In this document: positions 53,817-60,660 of the stretch, piece by piece | Position numbering within the stretch: the stretch's first letter is position 1 | How the letters are laid out: every line of letters starts with the position of its first letter | From: Acidobacteriota bacterium | GTDB taxonomy: Bacteria > Acidobacteriota > Terriglobia > Acidiferrales > UBA7541 | Reading direction: 5' to 3' | Length of the DNA: 64,000 nt | Assembly (NCBI GenBank): GCA_013289665.1 | Contig: JABCZN010000009.1 | Span: forward strand, 62,001-126,000 | The notes under the pieces: generated by a model | What the model was told of the DNA's origin: nothing | Database searches by the model: none | Seen by the model: only the letters and a program-made list of their open reading frames with translations | Program-made: the position numbers and the translations under genes

Positions 53817-54902
53817 CTACAAGTGGAAGAGGCGGTCGGCGCCGATTACCAGGGCCAGGGTGAAGGCGGCGATGGCGATTTCGCCGATGAAACCTACGGC
53901 GAAGGGGCGGAGGCCTTGTAGGCGCATTTCGCGGAAGTTGGTGCGTAGGCCGACTCCGGCAAAGGTTAGGAGGAAGGCCCAGCGGGAGAGGTTGGCGAGG
54001 TTGGTGTTTTGGTCCTTGGTGAAGAAGCCGACTGTTGCCAGGACGGAGACTAGTAAAAAGCCCAGGACGAATTTCGGGAATTTTTGCCAGAGGAAGGCGG
54101 CTTTGTTGGTTACGGCTTGGGCTTGGCCGCGGCTGGCCCAGTAGATGGCGTAGGCGAGGACTACGAAGCCGATCAGGGCATTGCGGGTGGTTTTGACGAG
54201 GACGGCTAGTTTGGCGGCGGAGTCGGAGAAGAGGGCGCCGGCAGCGGTGGCTTCGGCGGTGTTGTCAACGGCGAGGCCGGCCCAGGCGCCGTAGGCGTGA
54301 TCGCTCAGATGGAGAGCGTGGCCGATTAGCGGGAAGGTGAAGAGGGAGAGGGCACCGAGGGCTAGGATGGCGGCTATGGCGAAGGAGGAGTCTTCGTCGT
54401 CGGCTTCGATGGCGCCTTTGGTGGCGATGATGGCGCTGACGCCGCAGACGGCGGAGCCGACTGCTAAAAGCGTGGTGAGTTTTGGGCGAAGGCGGAAGAG
54501 ACGGCCGAGGAAAGTCATGAAGGCTAGGGAGCCGGCGATTTCGATGAAGACGAGGAGCAGGCTTACGCTGCCGAGTTTCCAGACGTCGCCGAGCAAGAAG
54601 CGGGAGCCGAGGAGGACGATGCCGGCTTTTAGCCAGAATTCGTAGGTGGCGACGCCGGGTTTGAAGATTCTGGCGAGGCCGAAGATGTTGGAGATGGCCA
54701 GGCCGATGAGGATGGCCCAGAGGACGTATTCGATGTTGGGGATGGTCCAGTGGTGGGACTTGGCGTAGAGGTTGATATTTTTTTCAAGGAGTTTGCCGGC
54801 GAAGCCGATGACGGCGAGGAGGGCTACGCCGGGGATCAGGCGGAGGAATTTGGTGGAGATGGAGATGGGAGGATTTTGGGGGAGCGCGATGGAGTCGGCC
54901 AT
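53817..54902 (-). CDS. YeiH-type (UPF0324, putative sulfate exporter family) transporter
   Basis: A 361-residue protein with about ten helices. Family signatures are IGLAISNIFGLARIFKPGVATYEFWLKAGIVLLGSRFLLGD, ICGVSAI-type SAVCGVSAIIATKGAI and AVDNTAEATAAGALF. Members are annotated as putative sulfate exporters. It lies at the end of a sulfur-assimilation cluster read in the same direction, which agrees with a role in sulfur-anion transport but does not prove it. Confidence 0.9.
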   Translation of the reverse strand: MADSIALPQNPPISISTKFLRLIPGVALLAVIGFAGKLLEKNINLYAKSHHWTIPNIEYVLWAILIGLAISNIFGLARIFKPGVATYEFWLKAGIVLLGSRFLLGDVWKLGSVSLLLVFIEIAGSLAFMTFLGRLFRLRPKLTTLLAVGSAVCGVSAIIATKGAIEADDEDSSFAIAAILALGALSLFTFPLIGHALHLSDHAYGAWAGLAVDNTAEATAAGALFSDSAAKLAVLVKTTRNALIGFVVLAYAIYWASRGQAQAVTNKAAFLWQKFPKFVLGFLLVSVLATVGFFTKDQNTNLANLSRWAFLLTFAGVGLRTNFREMRLQGLRPFAVGFIGEIAIAAFTLALVIGADRLFHL

Positions 54903-55163
54903 GGTTTAGTTCCCTTCTGGTTTTGAAAATCGGATAACAGATAACAGTGAGCAGCGATCAGGAAGCGGTTGGTTGCTGAGTTTGTCGGCGTTGGTGCGCG
55001 AACAGCACCGCCGGGTTTCGTTTCGGTTGAGGTCCTTCGGCCATCCTTGTCGGATGGCCTCAGGCACTTTCAAACCTCTGGAGCACCCGGCTGGGCCACC
55101 TGAAGGTGACCGCTACACGGGGCGGAAAACCCCACCCTGAAAACAGCAGGGTGCGGCCCCCGC
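54903..55163. repeat. dispersed repeat block
   Basis: GGATAACAGATAACAGTGAGCAGCGATCAGG (54941-54971), a TTGAGGTCCTTCGGCCATCC and GGATGGCCTCAGG hairpin (55027-55065) nearly identical to that at 43308, CCACCTGAAGGTGACCGC (about 55097-55114) and a GGGTGCGG-family hairpin (55127-55157). Confidence 0.6.
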
Positions 55164-55295
55164 TTACCAGGGGATGCGATGGATTACGCCTGCGCGGATT
55201 AGGATGGCGGCGGCTAGGGCGATTAGGACGGCCCAGGTGTCCAGCGAGAGGCGTGGGTTGGTCTTGGCGGCGCTAGTCGAGTTGTCGTTCCTCAT
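55164..55295 (-). CDS. 43-residue single-helix membrane protein in the sulfur cluster
   Basis: ATG 55295 is preceded by AAGGAG with seven bases between. The frame reads a polar N-terminus (MRNDNSTSAAKTNPRLSLD), one hydrophobic helix (TWAVLIALAAAILIRAGVI) and HRIPW at the C-terminus. It lies between cobA and the YeiH-type transporter, same direction. The good ribosome binding site and helix make it a probable real small gene. Function unknown; a partner of the transporter or reductase is possible. Confidence 0.6.
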   Translation of the reverse strand: MRNDNSTSAAKTNPRLSLDTWAVLIALAAAILIRAGVIHRIPW

Positions 55296-55406
55296 TGTGT
55301 TTCTCCTTCGAAGAAAAATCTGCTTGCGGGAGTGAGTGCCGATTGGAAGAACGGCCCGGCCCCTACAAAAGCGAGAGAAGAAGGCGGTGTAAAGCCGCCC
55401 CTACAT

Positions 55407-56303
55407 TTAGGAGATGCGGACATTGGGGAGACCTCCTTCGACGGCGTCGTGGAAAAAGTCGTGGGTGCTTGCGGCATCGGACAGGGTGGCGCAGGCGTTG
55501 GCGGAGGCGGCTACTCGGCCTATTAGGAGTAGGGCGGGCGCGGGGAGCGGAGCGAGTTGATTGAGGCCAGCTACCGTTGTGGCTTGTTGCGATTGATCGG
55601 GGTGGGAGGCTCTGGAGATTACTAGAACGGGTGTCGCGGGGGAGACGGCGGCGTCCTGGAGCCAGCGGGAGGCTTCGGCATAATTGGGGCCGGGCATGTA
55701 GACGACTACCGTGGTGTCGGCGGTTAGGCCGATGCCGGGGAGGAACTTTGATTCGGGGGCGCGGGAGAAGGTGGTGAAGAGGACGTGGGAGGATAGGCGA
55801 CGATCGGTAAGGGAGACTTTTGCGGCTGCGGCTGCGCTGAAAGCGGCGGAGATGCCGGGGACTACTTCGAAATTGATTTTGGCTTCGCGGAGGGCTTGGA
55901 TTTCTTCGGCGGCGCGGCCGAACAGGAGGGGGTCGCCTCCTTTGAGGCGGACTACGATTTTGTGCTTTGCGGCGTTGGCGAGGAGGAGCGAGTTGATGTC
56001 TTGCTGGATCAGGAGGCGGAAGCCGGCTCGTTTGCCTACGTCGATTCGTTCGGCGGTGGGGGGGATTAGATTCAGGATTTCGGGGCCGATGAGGGAGTCG
56101 TGGAGAACTACGTCGGCGGATTGGAGGATGCGGAGGGCTTTGATTGTGAGGAGTTCGGGATCGCCGGGGCCGGCACCGATTAGGAAAACTTTGGAAGAAA
56201 AGTGGTGGCCAGCGGATGAGTCGGAGGAAGAAAAGTCAAAACCCGCACCCTGAAAATCAGAGGGTGCGGCACCTAGGGTTTTAGAATGGATGGGCTTGGA
56301 CAT
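55407..56303 (-). CDS. cobA: uroporphyrinogen-III C-methyltransferase with repeat-derived N-terminus
   Basis: A 298-residue SAM-dependent enzyme that makes precorrin-2, the precursor of siroheme. From residue 38 the family begins (KVFLIGAGPGDPELLTIKALRILQSADVVLHDSLIG), with VVRLKGGDPLLFGRAAEEI and VVPGISAAFSAAA. Residues about 8-37 (GAAPSDFQGAGFDFSSS region) are absent from the family and come from an in-frame copy of an intergenic repeat. Its start overlaps the stop of the precorrin-2 dehydrogenase gene (ATGA). Siroheme is the cofactor of the reductase upstream. Confidence 0.92.
   Translation of the reverse strand: MSKPIHSKTLGAAPSDFQGAGFDFSSSDSSAGHHFSSKVFLIGAGPGDPELLTIKALRILQSADVVLHDSLIGPEILNLIPPTAERIDVGKRAGFRLLIQQDINSLLLANAAKHKIVVRLKGGDPLLFGRAAEEIQALREAKINFEVVPGISAAFSAAAAAKVSLTDRRLSSHVLFTTFSRAPESKFLPGIGLTADTTVVVYMPGPNYAEASRWLQDAAVSPATPVLVISRASHPDQSQQATTVAGLNQLAPLPAPALLLIGRVAASANACATLSDAASTHDFFHDAVEGGLPNVRIS
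56224..56278. repeat. GGGTGCGGCACC-family repeat inside cobA
   Basis: 55 bases, 49 of them identical to 58276-58330 inside the sulfite reductase gene and read in the same frame. The core is a hairpin (CCGCACCCT and AGGGTGCGG). Intergenic relatives at 42053, 55127 and 57126. Confidence 0.85.
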
Positions 56304-56920
56304 CAGGCGGCTCCTTCGGAGTTGTCTGTAGAGGTGGCTTGTTTGAGGAAGCGTTCGAACATGGGCTTACTGGCCAGGATATGGAGACAATGCTTGGTGG
56401 CTTCGGGATCCTGAGATTGGGCGCGGAGGGCTTCGCGGGCGGCGCCTAGCCACGCAAGCCAGGATTCGTATTCGGGGCCGAATTGGTCTTCAAGTTCTTT
56501 GCGGAGGCGCTGGGCCAACGCGGGGCTTTTGCCGTTGGTGGAGATGGCGATTTGAAGATCGCCGCGCTGGACGATCGAACCGTAGTAGAAGTGGCAGTGG
56601 TCGATGTCGTCTACGGCGTTGCAGAGGATGGAGCGTCGGTCGGCTTCATTGTAGACGGCTGCGTTCAGGTCTCGGATCGAGGTGGCGGCGATTACGAGGA
56701 AGGCGCCGCAGAGATCGTTGGGTTCGAAGGGCTTGGGGGACCAGGTGATTTGTTGGTTGCGGACCCATTCGGCCAGTTGGGGGGCGAGTTTGGGGGAGAC
56801 TACGTGGACCTGGGCGCCGGCTTCGAGCAGGCCGGGAATTTTTTGGGCGGCGATCGAGCCGCCACCGACCACGAGGACTCGGCGGGAGTGAAGTTTCAGG
56901 AAAGCGGGGAAGAGGGACAT
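56303..56920 (-). CDS. precorrin-2 dehydrogenase / siroheme ferrochelatase (CysG N-terminal type)
   Basis: A 205-residue protein. Residues 1-110 form an NAD-binding fold (FLKLHSRRVLVVGGGSIAAQKIPGLLEAGA), followed by VDDIDHCHFYYGSIVQRGDLQIAISTNGKSPALAQRLRKELE, the signature of the Met8p/CysG dimerisation domain. It oxidises precorrin-2 and may insert iron to give siroheme. It is coupled by overlap to cobA, and the reductase gene is 262 bases upstream. Confidence 0.93.
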   Translation of the reverse strand: MSLFPAFLKLHSRRVLVVGGGSIAAQKIPGLLEAGAQVHVVSPKLAPQLAEWVRNQQITWSPKPFEPNDLCGAFLVIAATSIRDLNAAVYNEADRRSILCNAVDDIDHCHFYYGSIVQRGDLQIAISTNGKSPALAQRLRKELEDQFGPEYESWLAWLGAAREALRAQSQDPEATKHCLHILASKPMFERFLKQATSTDNSEGAA

Positions 56921-57182
56921 TAGGCGGGTCTCCAGGAGAGATTGAGAGAAGAAAGAAAAAATCTAACGCCGAGACGCACCGGGCGCAGAGAATGCGCCGA
57001 GGACAGCAAGAGCCCATCCTTCCCAAAAAGCGCAAAGGGCAAGCAACCGAGCGCAAGAGCAGAACAACCCGGGAGCCCCAGGAGCGGCTGTGCCACGGGA
57101 GATGGCGTTCGGGAAGCTAGGATAGAAAAACCCGCACCCCGAGAAAGGCAGGGTGCGGCACCCACGATTTTTTCTCTGATCG
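56921..57182. repeat. repeat block between sulfite reductase and precorrin-2 dehydrogenase
   Basis: AATCTAACGCCGAGACGCACC tract (56962-56983), AGAGCCCATCCTTCCC, AGCCCCAGGAGCGGCTGTGCCAC and a GGGTGCGGCACCC-family hairpin (57126-57163). The operon probably reads through. Confidence 0.55.
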
Positions 57183-58982
57183 TCATGGACGGTCCTCGAT
57201 GGAGTGAGGGACGCGATGGGCGGGGACGTCGCGGACGGCGAATTCGGTTTGGGCGGCGGGTTGGCCGGAGAGGATGGCGCGGAGGCTTTCTGTGGAGTGG
57301 CGTGCCAGGAATTTTTGCAGCGGCTCGCCCTGATGGCGATGGGCGTGGAAGTCGGCCAGGAGGCGCGTGATGGCGTTGGGGACTTCGTCGGCGAGGCAGC
57401 GGTAGCCTACAGGGCGGGCGATGGCGGCGAATTGGCCTACGCTGCCGCCTAGGCAGAAGTAGTAGGCGTCGATCATCTTTCCGTCTTGCTTGATTTTTTT
57501 GCCTTCAATGCCGATGTCGGCGATCCAGTGCTGGCCGCAGGAGTTGGGGCAGCCGGTGATGTGGAGCTTGAGGTCTTCCTGGTAGCCGGGGAAACGCTCT
57601 TCGAGCTGCTCGGTCAACCAGCGGGCGTAGGATTTGGTTTCGGTGAGAGCGAGTTTGCAAAATTCGGAGCCGGTGCAGGCTACCGTGCCGCGGACGAAGG
57701 CGTTGGTTTCCACCGGGAGGCCGTTGGCAACGAGTTCCTGGACGACAGAGTTGACGCGGGATTCGGAAATGTTGATTAGGAGAAGATTCTGCATGAGCGT
57801 GGCGCGGAGATGGCCGTCGCCATGATGTTCGGCCAGATCCGCGGCTAGGCGGATTTGTGCGGGAGTGATGCGTCCGCGGATTACGCTGGCGCCAATGCTG
57901 AAGAGGCCGGGCTGCTTTTGCGGGATGACGCCCAGGTGGTCGCGATGGATGGAGGCGGGGAGTTGTTCGGGAGCGGAGGGATCGAGTTTGTAGCCTAGCT
58001 TAGATTCGATGGCGGCTAAGAAGGAGTCCGCGGTCCATCCGTGTTGGAGGAAAAGGAATTTCAAGCGGGCCTTTTCGCGGGATTGGCGGAGGACTTCGCT
58101 TTCACGGAAGACTTCGGCGATGGCGCGGGCTACGGGGAGGACTTGTTCCCAGCGGATGAAGGCGTTTAGTCTTGCGGCGAGATGGGGTTCGGTGGAGAGG
58201 CCACCTGCGATGCGGACGGAGAAGCCGACGCCGGAGGGGTGGTGGTCAGGGGCCGGCGACCCGTGACCCGAGGAAGAGGAAGAAAAGTCAAAACCCGCAC
58301 CCTCAAAACCGGAGGGTACGGCACCCACGGATTTTCTGAGAGTGGCGGTGAAGGAGATGTCGTTGATTTCGGGGTAGGAGCACCAGTCGGGGCAGGCGGT
58401 TATGGTGATTTTGAATTTGCGCGGGAGATTGTAGAAGTCGGGATTGCCACCGAGTTCCTTATCCAAGGCAAGAGTTAGCGAGGAGACGTCGGCTAGTTCG
58501 TGGGAATGGATTCCCGCCAGGGGGCAGCCGGTTATGTTGCGGGTTACGTCGCCGCAGGCGCCGGTGGTGCGGAGGCCTACCGACCAGAGGCGTTCGAGAA
58601 GTTCCGGGAGATTTTCGACGCGGATCCAATGGAGCTGAACGTTTTGGCGGACGGTGATGTCGGCTACGCCGTTGCCGAACTGGTCTGAGAGATCGGCGAT
58701 GGCGCGGGCTTGTTCGCTGGTGAGGAGACCGTTGGGGATGCGAATGCGGACCATGAAGTAAGGGACGGCTTTGCCTTCACCGTTTTTGCCGCCGATTACG
58801 CCAACGCCGTCACCTTGGGTGTAAATGCCCCAGGGCCGGAAGTAGGTCCCCAGCCATTCGGGGGGAATGGAGTCGAAACCCTGGCGGGCGAATTGTCGGA
58901 TTTCGTCGAGGTGGTCCCACGGATTTTTGGCGCGTTTCAGGCGCTCGACGCGCTGGGCTTTGGTTTCTTTTAAGTCGGGCAT
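57183..58982 (-). CDS. siroheme-dependent ferredoxin-type sulfite/nitrite reductase with internal insertion
   Basis: A 599-residue protein with two ferredoxin-like and two siroheme-binding halves. The 4Fe-4S/siroheme cysteines are in VACTGSEFCKLALTETK and ITGCPNSCGQHW. N-terminal TVRQNVQLHWI and TGACGDVTRNITGCPLAG are typical. The family includes NirA/Sir enzymes, and sulfite versus nitrite cannot be settled by motifs; siroheme genes and a cysteine-rich leader peptide favour sulfite. Residues about 216-250 (VGAVPSGFEGAGFDFSSS, then a Ser/Gly/Pro/His run) interrupt a region that is normally continuous (ITACPDWCSYPEINDISF, then GVGFSVRIAGGLS). Confidence 0.92.
   Translation of the reverse strand: MPDLKETKAQRVERLKRAKNPWDHLDEIRQFARQGFDSIPPEWLGTYFRPWGIYTQGDGVGVIGGKNGEGKAVPYFMVRIRIPNGLLTSEQARAIADLSDQFGNGVADITVRQNVQLHWIRVENLPELLERLWSVGLRTTGACGDVTRNITGCPLAGIHSHELADVSSLTLALDKELGGNPDFYNLPRKFKITITACPDWCSYPEINDISFTATLRKSVGAVPSGFEGAGFDFSSSSSGHGSPAPDHHPSGVGFSVRIAGGLSTEPHLAARLNAFIRWEQVLPVARAIAEVFRESEVLRQSREKARLKFLFLQHGWTADSFLAAIESKLGYKLDPSAPEQLPASIHRDHLGVIPQKQPGLFSIGASVIRGRITPAQIRLAADLAEHHGDGHLRATLMQNLLLINISESRVNSVVQELVANGLPVETNAFVRGTVACTGSEFCKLALTETKSYARWLTEQLEERFPGYQEDLKLHITGCPNSCGQHWIADIGIEGKKIKQDGKMIDAYYFCLGGSVGQFAAIARPVGYRCLADEVPNAITRLLADFHAHRHQGEPLQKFLARHSTESLRAILSGQPAAQTEFAVRDVPAHRVPHSIEDRP
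58233..58337. repeat. repeat-derived insertion inside the sulfite reductase gene
   Basis: It contains the GGGTGCGG-family unit (58276-58330) and a CAGGGGCCGGCGACCCGTGACCC stretch related to the GGCCAGCGACCAGTGACCCG module at 43154. Net length is a multiple of three. Confidence 0.75.
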
Positions 58983-59073
58983 TGGTGGTGATGTTCCCTT
59001 TCAATCGCAGCGAACCCGAGAGCACAGGCAACAGGTGCCTTTGCCACACTTGCCGGCCGCTGCTAGAAAAGCC

Positions 59074-59122
59074 TGAACAAAAACGAAAAGCCCACGTTGC
59101 CGGTGATCTGGCACGTGGGCTT
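59074..59122 (-). terminator. attenuator hairpin in the sulfite reductase leader
   Basis: Read on the minus strand, AAGCCCACGTGCC (59122-59110) pairs with GGCAACGTGGGCTT (59101-59088, one bulged base) and is followed by TTCGTTTTTGTTC. It sits 24 bases after the stop of the leader peptide and about 90 bases before the reductase start, the place expected for a transcription attenuator. Confidence 0.75.
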
Positions 59123-59225
59123 CGAAGCTTAGAGTTCAAAAATATCTAGATTCGAAAGCACCTCTGGCCAGATCTCAGCAGCCGACAGCAACAGCAGGCT
59201 ACCGCGGCACGACAACAGATCTGGC
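59102..59225 (-). promoter_or_regulatory. alternative pairing segments of the leader
   Basis: On the minus strand three segments can pair in two ways. Segment 1 GCCAGATCT (59225-59217) pairs with segment 2 AGATCTGGC (59175-59167). Segment 2 can also pair over eight bases with GCCAGATC (about 59113-59106) in the 5' arm and loop of the attenuator hairpin. The cysteine codons lie between segments 1 and 2. A ribosome stalled there would cover segment 1 and free segment 2. The second pairing overlaps only the inner GCC of the terminator stem, so its strength is uncertain. Confidence 0.55.
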
Positions 59226-59238
59226 GAGAATTCATCAT
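59146..59238 (-). CDS. polycysteine leader peptide of the sulfite reductase operon
   Basis: ATG 59238 opens a 30-codon frame ending in TAG (59146-59148). It contains seven Cys codons at positions 8, 9, 15, 16, 17, 18 and 27, including a run of four (TGC TGT TGC TGT). The predicted transcription start (about 59241-59242) is only three or four bases before the ATG and no Shine-Dalgarno is present, so translation would be nearly leaderless. It precedes a terminator hairpin and then the sulfite reductase/siroheme genes. Polycysteine leaderless short frames act as cysteine-responsive attenuators in mycobacteria; by analogy this one should sense cysteine or Cys-tRNA supply. This is inference. Confidence 0.72.
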   Translation of the reverse strand: MMNSRQICCRAAVACCCCRLLRSGQRCFRI

Positions 59239-59247
59239 ATTCAAGAG

Positions 59248-59276
59248 AGGCTACGCGGTAAGGACAAGGATGTCAA
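59248..59276 (-). promoter_or_regulatory. predicted promoter of the sulfite reductase operon
   Basis: On the minus strand, TTGACA (59276-59271) is a perfect -35 and TAGCCT (59253-59248) a weak -10 with 17 bases between. The start site would be near 59241. Confidence 0.6.
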
Positions 59277-59519
59277 TCCGCGTGGCGGCTCAAATATTGG
59301 ATGCAGTGGATTGGGGATTTAGATACATGGAGAGGAGGAGGATAACAATCAGCAGATGACCGATAGCAGGAGGCGGGTGGTCGTGCCTTTGCCTGCGGAG
59401 GGGTTGATTGGTTGGCTGGGCCCTTCCGTCCTGGCGAGGCACGTCGCGGCCGGGATCTCGGAATGAAAGCCTACCCCAACAGAGCCGGGCAAGCCCGGCC
59501 CCTAGAACGGATTACGAGA
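59277..59519. other. gap between the sulfur cluster and the cyclophilin gene
   Basis: An ACAATCAGCAGATGACCGATAGCAGGAGGCGG repeat module lies near 59346-59377 and a GAGCCGGGCAAGCCCGGCCCC hairpin near 59482-59502. No gene seen. Confidence 0.45.
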
Positions 59520-60353
59520 TTATTGCTGGGGTTTGGGGGCGGTGGCGGTGCCTGGCTTGGCGGCAGGCTTGGCTGCGCCGGAGGGTTTGGCAGCGGGCTT
59601 GGCGGGGGCGGCGGCAGCGCCGATTAGGGTGGCGGATTTGATGATGTCGAGCTTGGGGTAGTGGGCGGCCAGGTATTTTTCACCGCCCTTGGTGATGTTT
59701 TCCTGGTCGTCTCCAGCGGCTGCGCCGTATTGGTCGTACAACAAGTCGACAACATTCATGCCATTACCATCCACAACCGCGAACGGAGCAAAACCCCCGG
59801 CGTCGAGAGATTGTGAAAGCTTCGGATTATCTCTGGAATTGTCCTGGAGATTGATGAACAGTTGCGTGGTCCGGGTGTTGGGGCCTGCGGTAGCAAAGAC
59901 CAGAGTGCCACGCTTGTTCTTCTGGGTGACGGGATCGTCCTTTATCGAAGCCTTTTCCCAGGCGGCGTTGACGGTGGGATCGGCGCTGAGGCCGAACTGG
60001 ACGACGAAGTTCGGGATGACGCGGAAGAAGCGGGCGTTGTCGAAATAGTGGTGCTTGACGAGATTGTAGAAACGGTCGGCGCCGAGGGGAGCCCAGGCGC
60101 GGGTGACTGTGACTGTGAATTCACCACTGGCATGATCGCGGTTTTCGGTAACAAATTTGACCTGGTAGGTTTCGGGGGCTTGGTCTTTTAGGAGGGCGGG
60201 TTTCAGGAGAGCGCGGTCGTAGGTGGGGGCGGCTGGTTTGGCGGCGGTGGTTGCGGTGGATTTGGGTTTGGTGGCAGGGGCTGGGGTTTGCGCGAGGGTG
60301 GGGATCGCGAGTGTGAGCGCGGCCAGGAGTTGCGCGCAGGTTTTCAGGTGCAT
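59520..60353 (-). CDS. secreted cyclophilin-type peptidyl-prolyl isomerase
   Basis: A 277-residue protein. Signal peptide (LLAALTLAIPTLAQ), a Pro/Ala/Lys-rich linker, and a cyclophilin domain (about 60-235) with RFYNLVKHHYFDNARFFRVIPNFVVQFG, which includes the catalytic Arg, and GTLVFATAGPNTRTTQLFINLQDN. The C-terminal 40 residues are an Ala/Pro/Lys-rich tail. It probably assists folding of exported proteins in the periplasm. Confidence 0.92.
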   Translation of the reverse strand: MHLKTCAQLLAALTLAIPTLAQTPAPATKPKSTATTAAKPAAPTYDRALLKPALLKDQAPETYQVKFVTENRDHASGEFTVTVTRAWAPLGADRFYNLVKHHYFDNARFFRVIPNFVVQFGLSADPTVNAAWEKASIKDDPVTQKNKRGTLVFATAGPNTRTTQLFINLQDNSRDNPKLSQSLDAGGFAPFAVVDGNGMNVVDLLYDQYGAAAGDDQENITKGGEKYLAAHYPKLDIIKSATLIGAAAAPAKPAAKPSGAAKPAAKPGTATAPKPQQ

Positions 60354-60660
60354 GGTTCGTCGGCCTCCGGTAAGTTTTGATGGGTGGTGATGGATGTTTG
60401 CGAGGATTAGTTTTGCATATTTTGGGGGGAAGAGGAAGGAACAGGGGAAAAAGAAAAAGATTTAGCACCGAGAACCGGGAGAGAGCGCACAGAGAAGAGG
60501 AAGAACGGAGTTTGGCGATGTCCGATGGCAAGAGCCCGCCCTTACAAACCAAGGGCACCCTCAAGGCCATCTGTTCCGTGGCGGAACGAAAAAAAAAACA
60601 AAGAGGGCGGCGCAAGGCCTGCCTCGGACAGGCAGGCCGCCCCTGGGTGTGCGTGGAGAA
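60354..60660. repeat. repeat block
   Basis: GATTTAGCACCGAGAACCGGG and AGAGCGCACAGAGAAGAGG tract (60460-60502), AGAGCCCGCCCTTACAAACC unit, and a GGCCTGCCTCGGACAGGCAGGCC hairpin (about 60618-60640). No gene. Confidence 0.55.

Noticed and set aside
59102-59240. SAM or cobalamin riboswitch upstream of the sulfite reductase gene
   Set aside because: I could not find the conserved core of any riboswitch class I know, while a Cys-rich frame explains the conserved-looking segments better.
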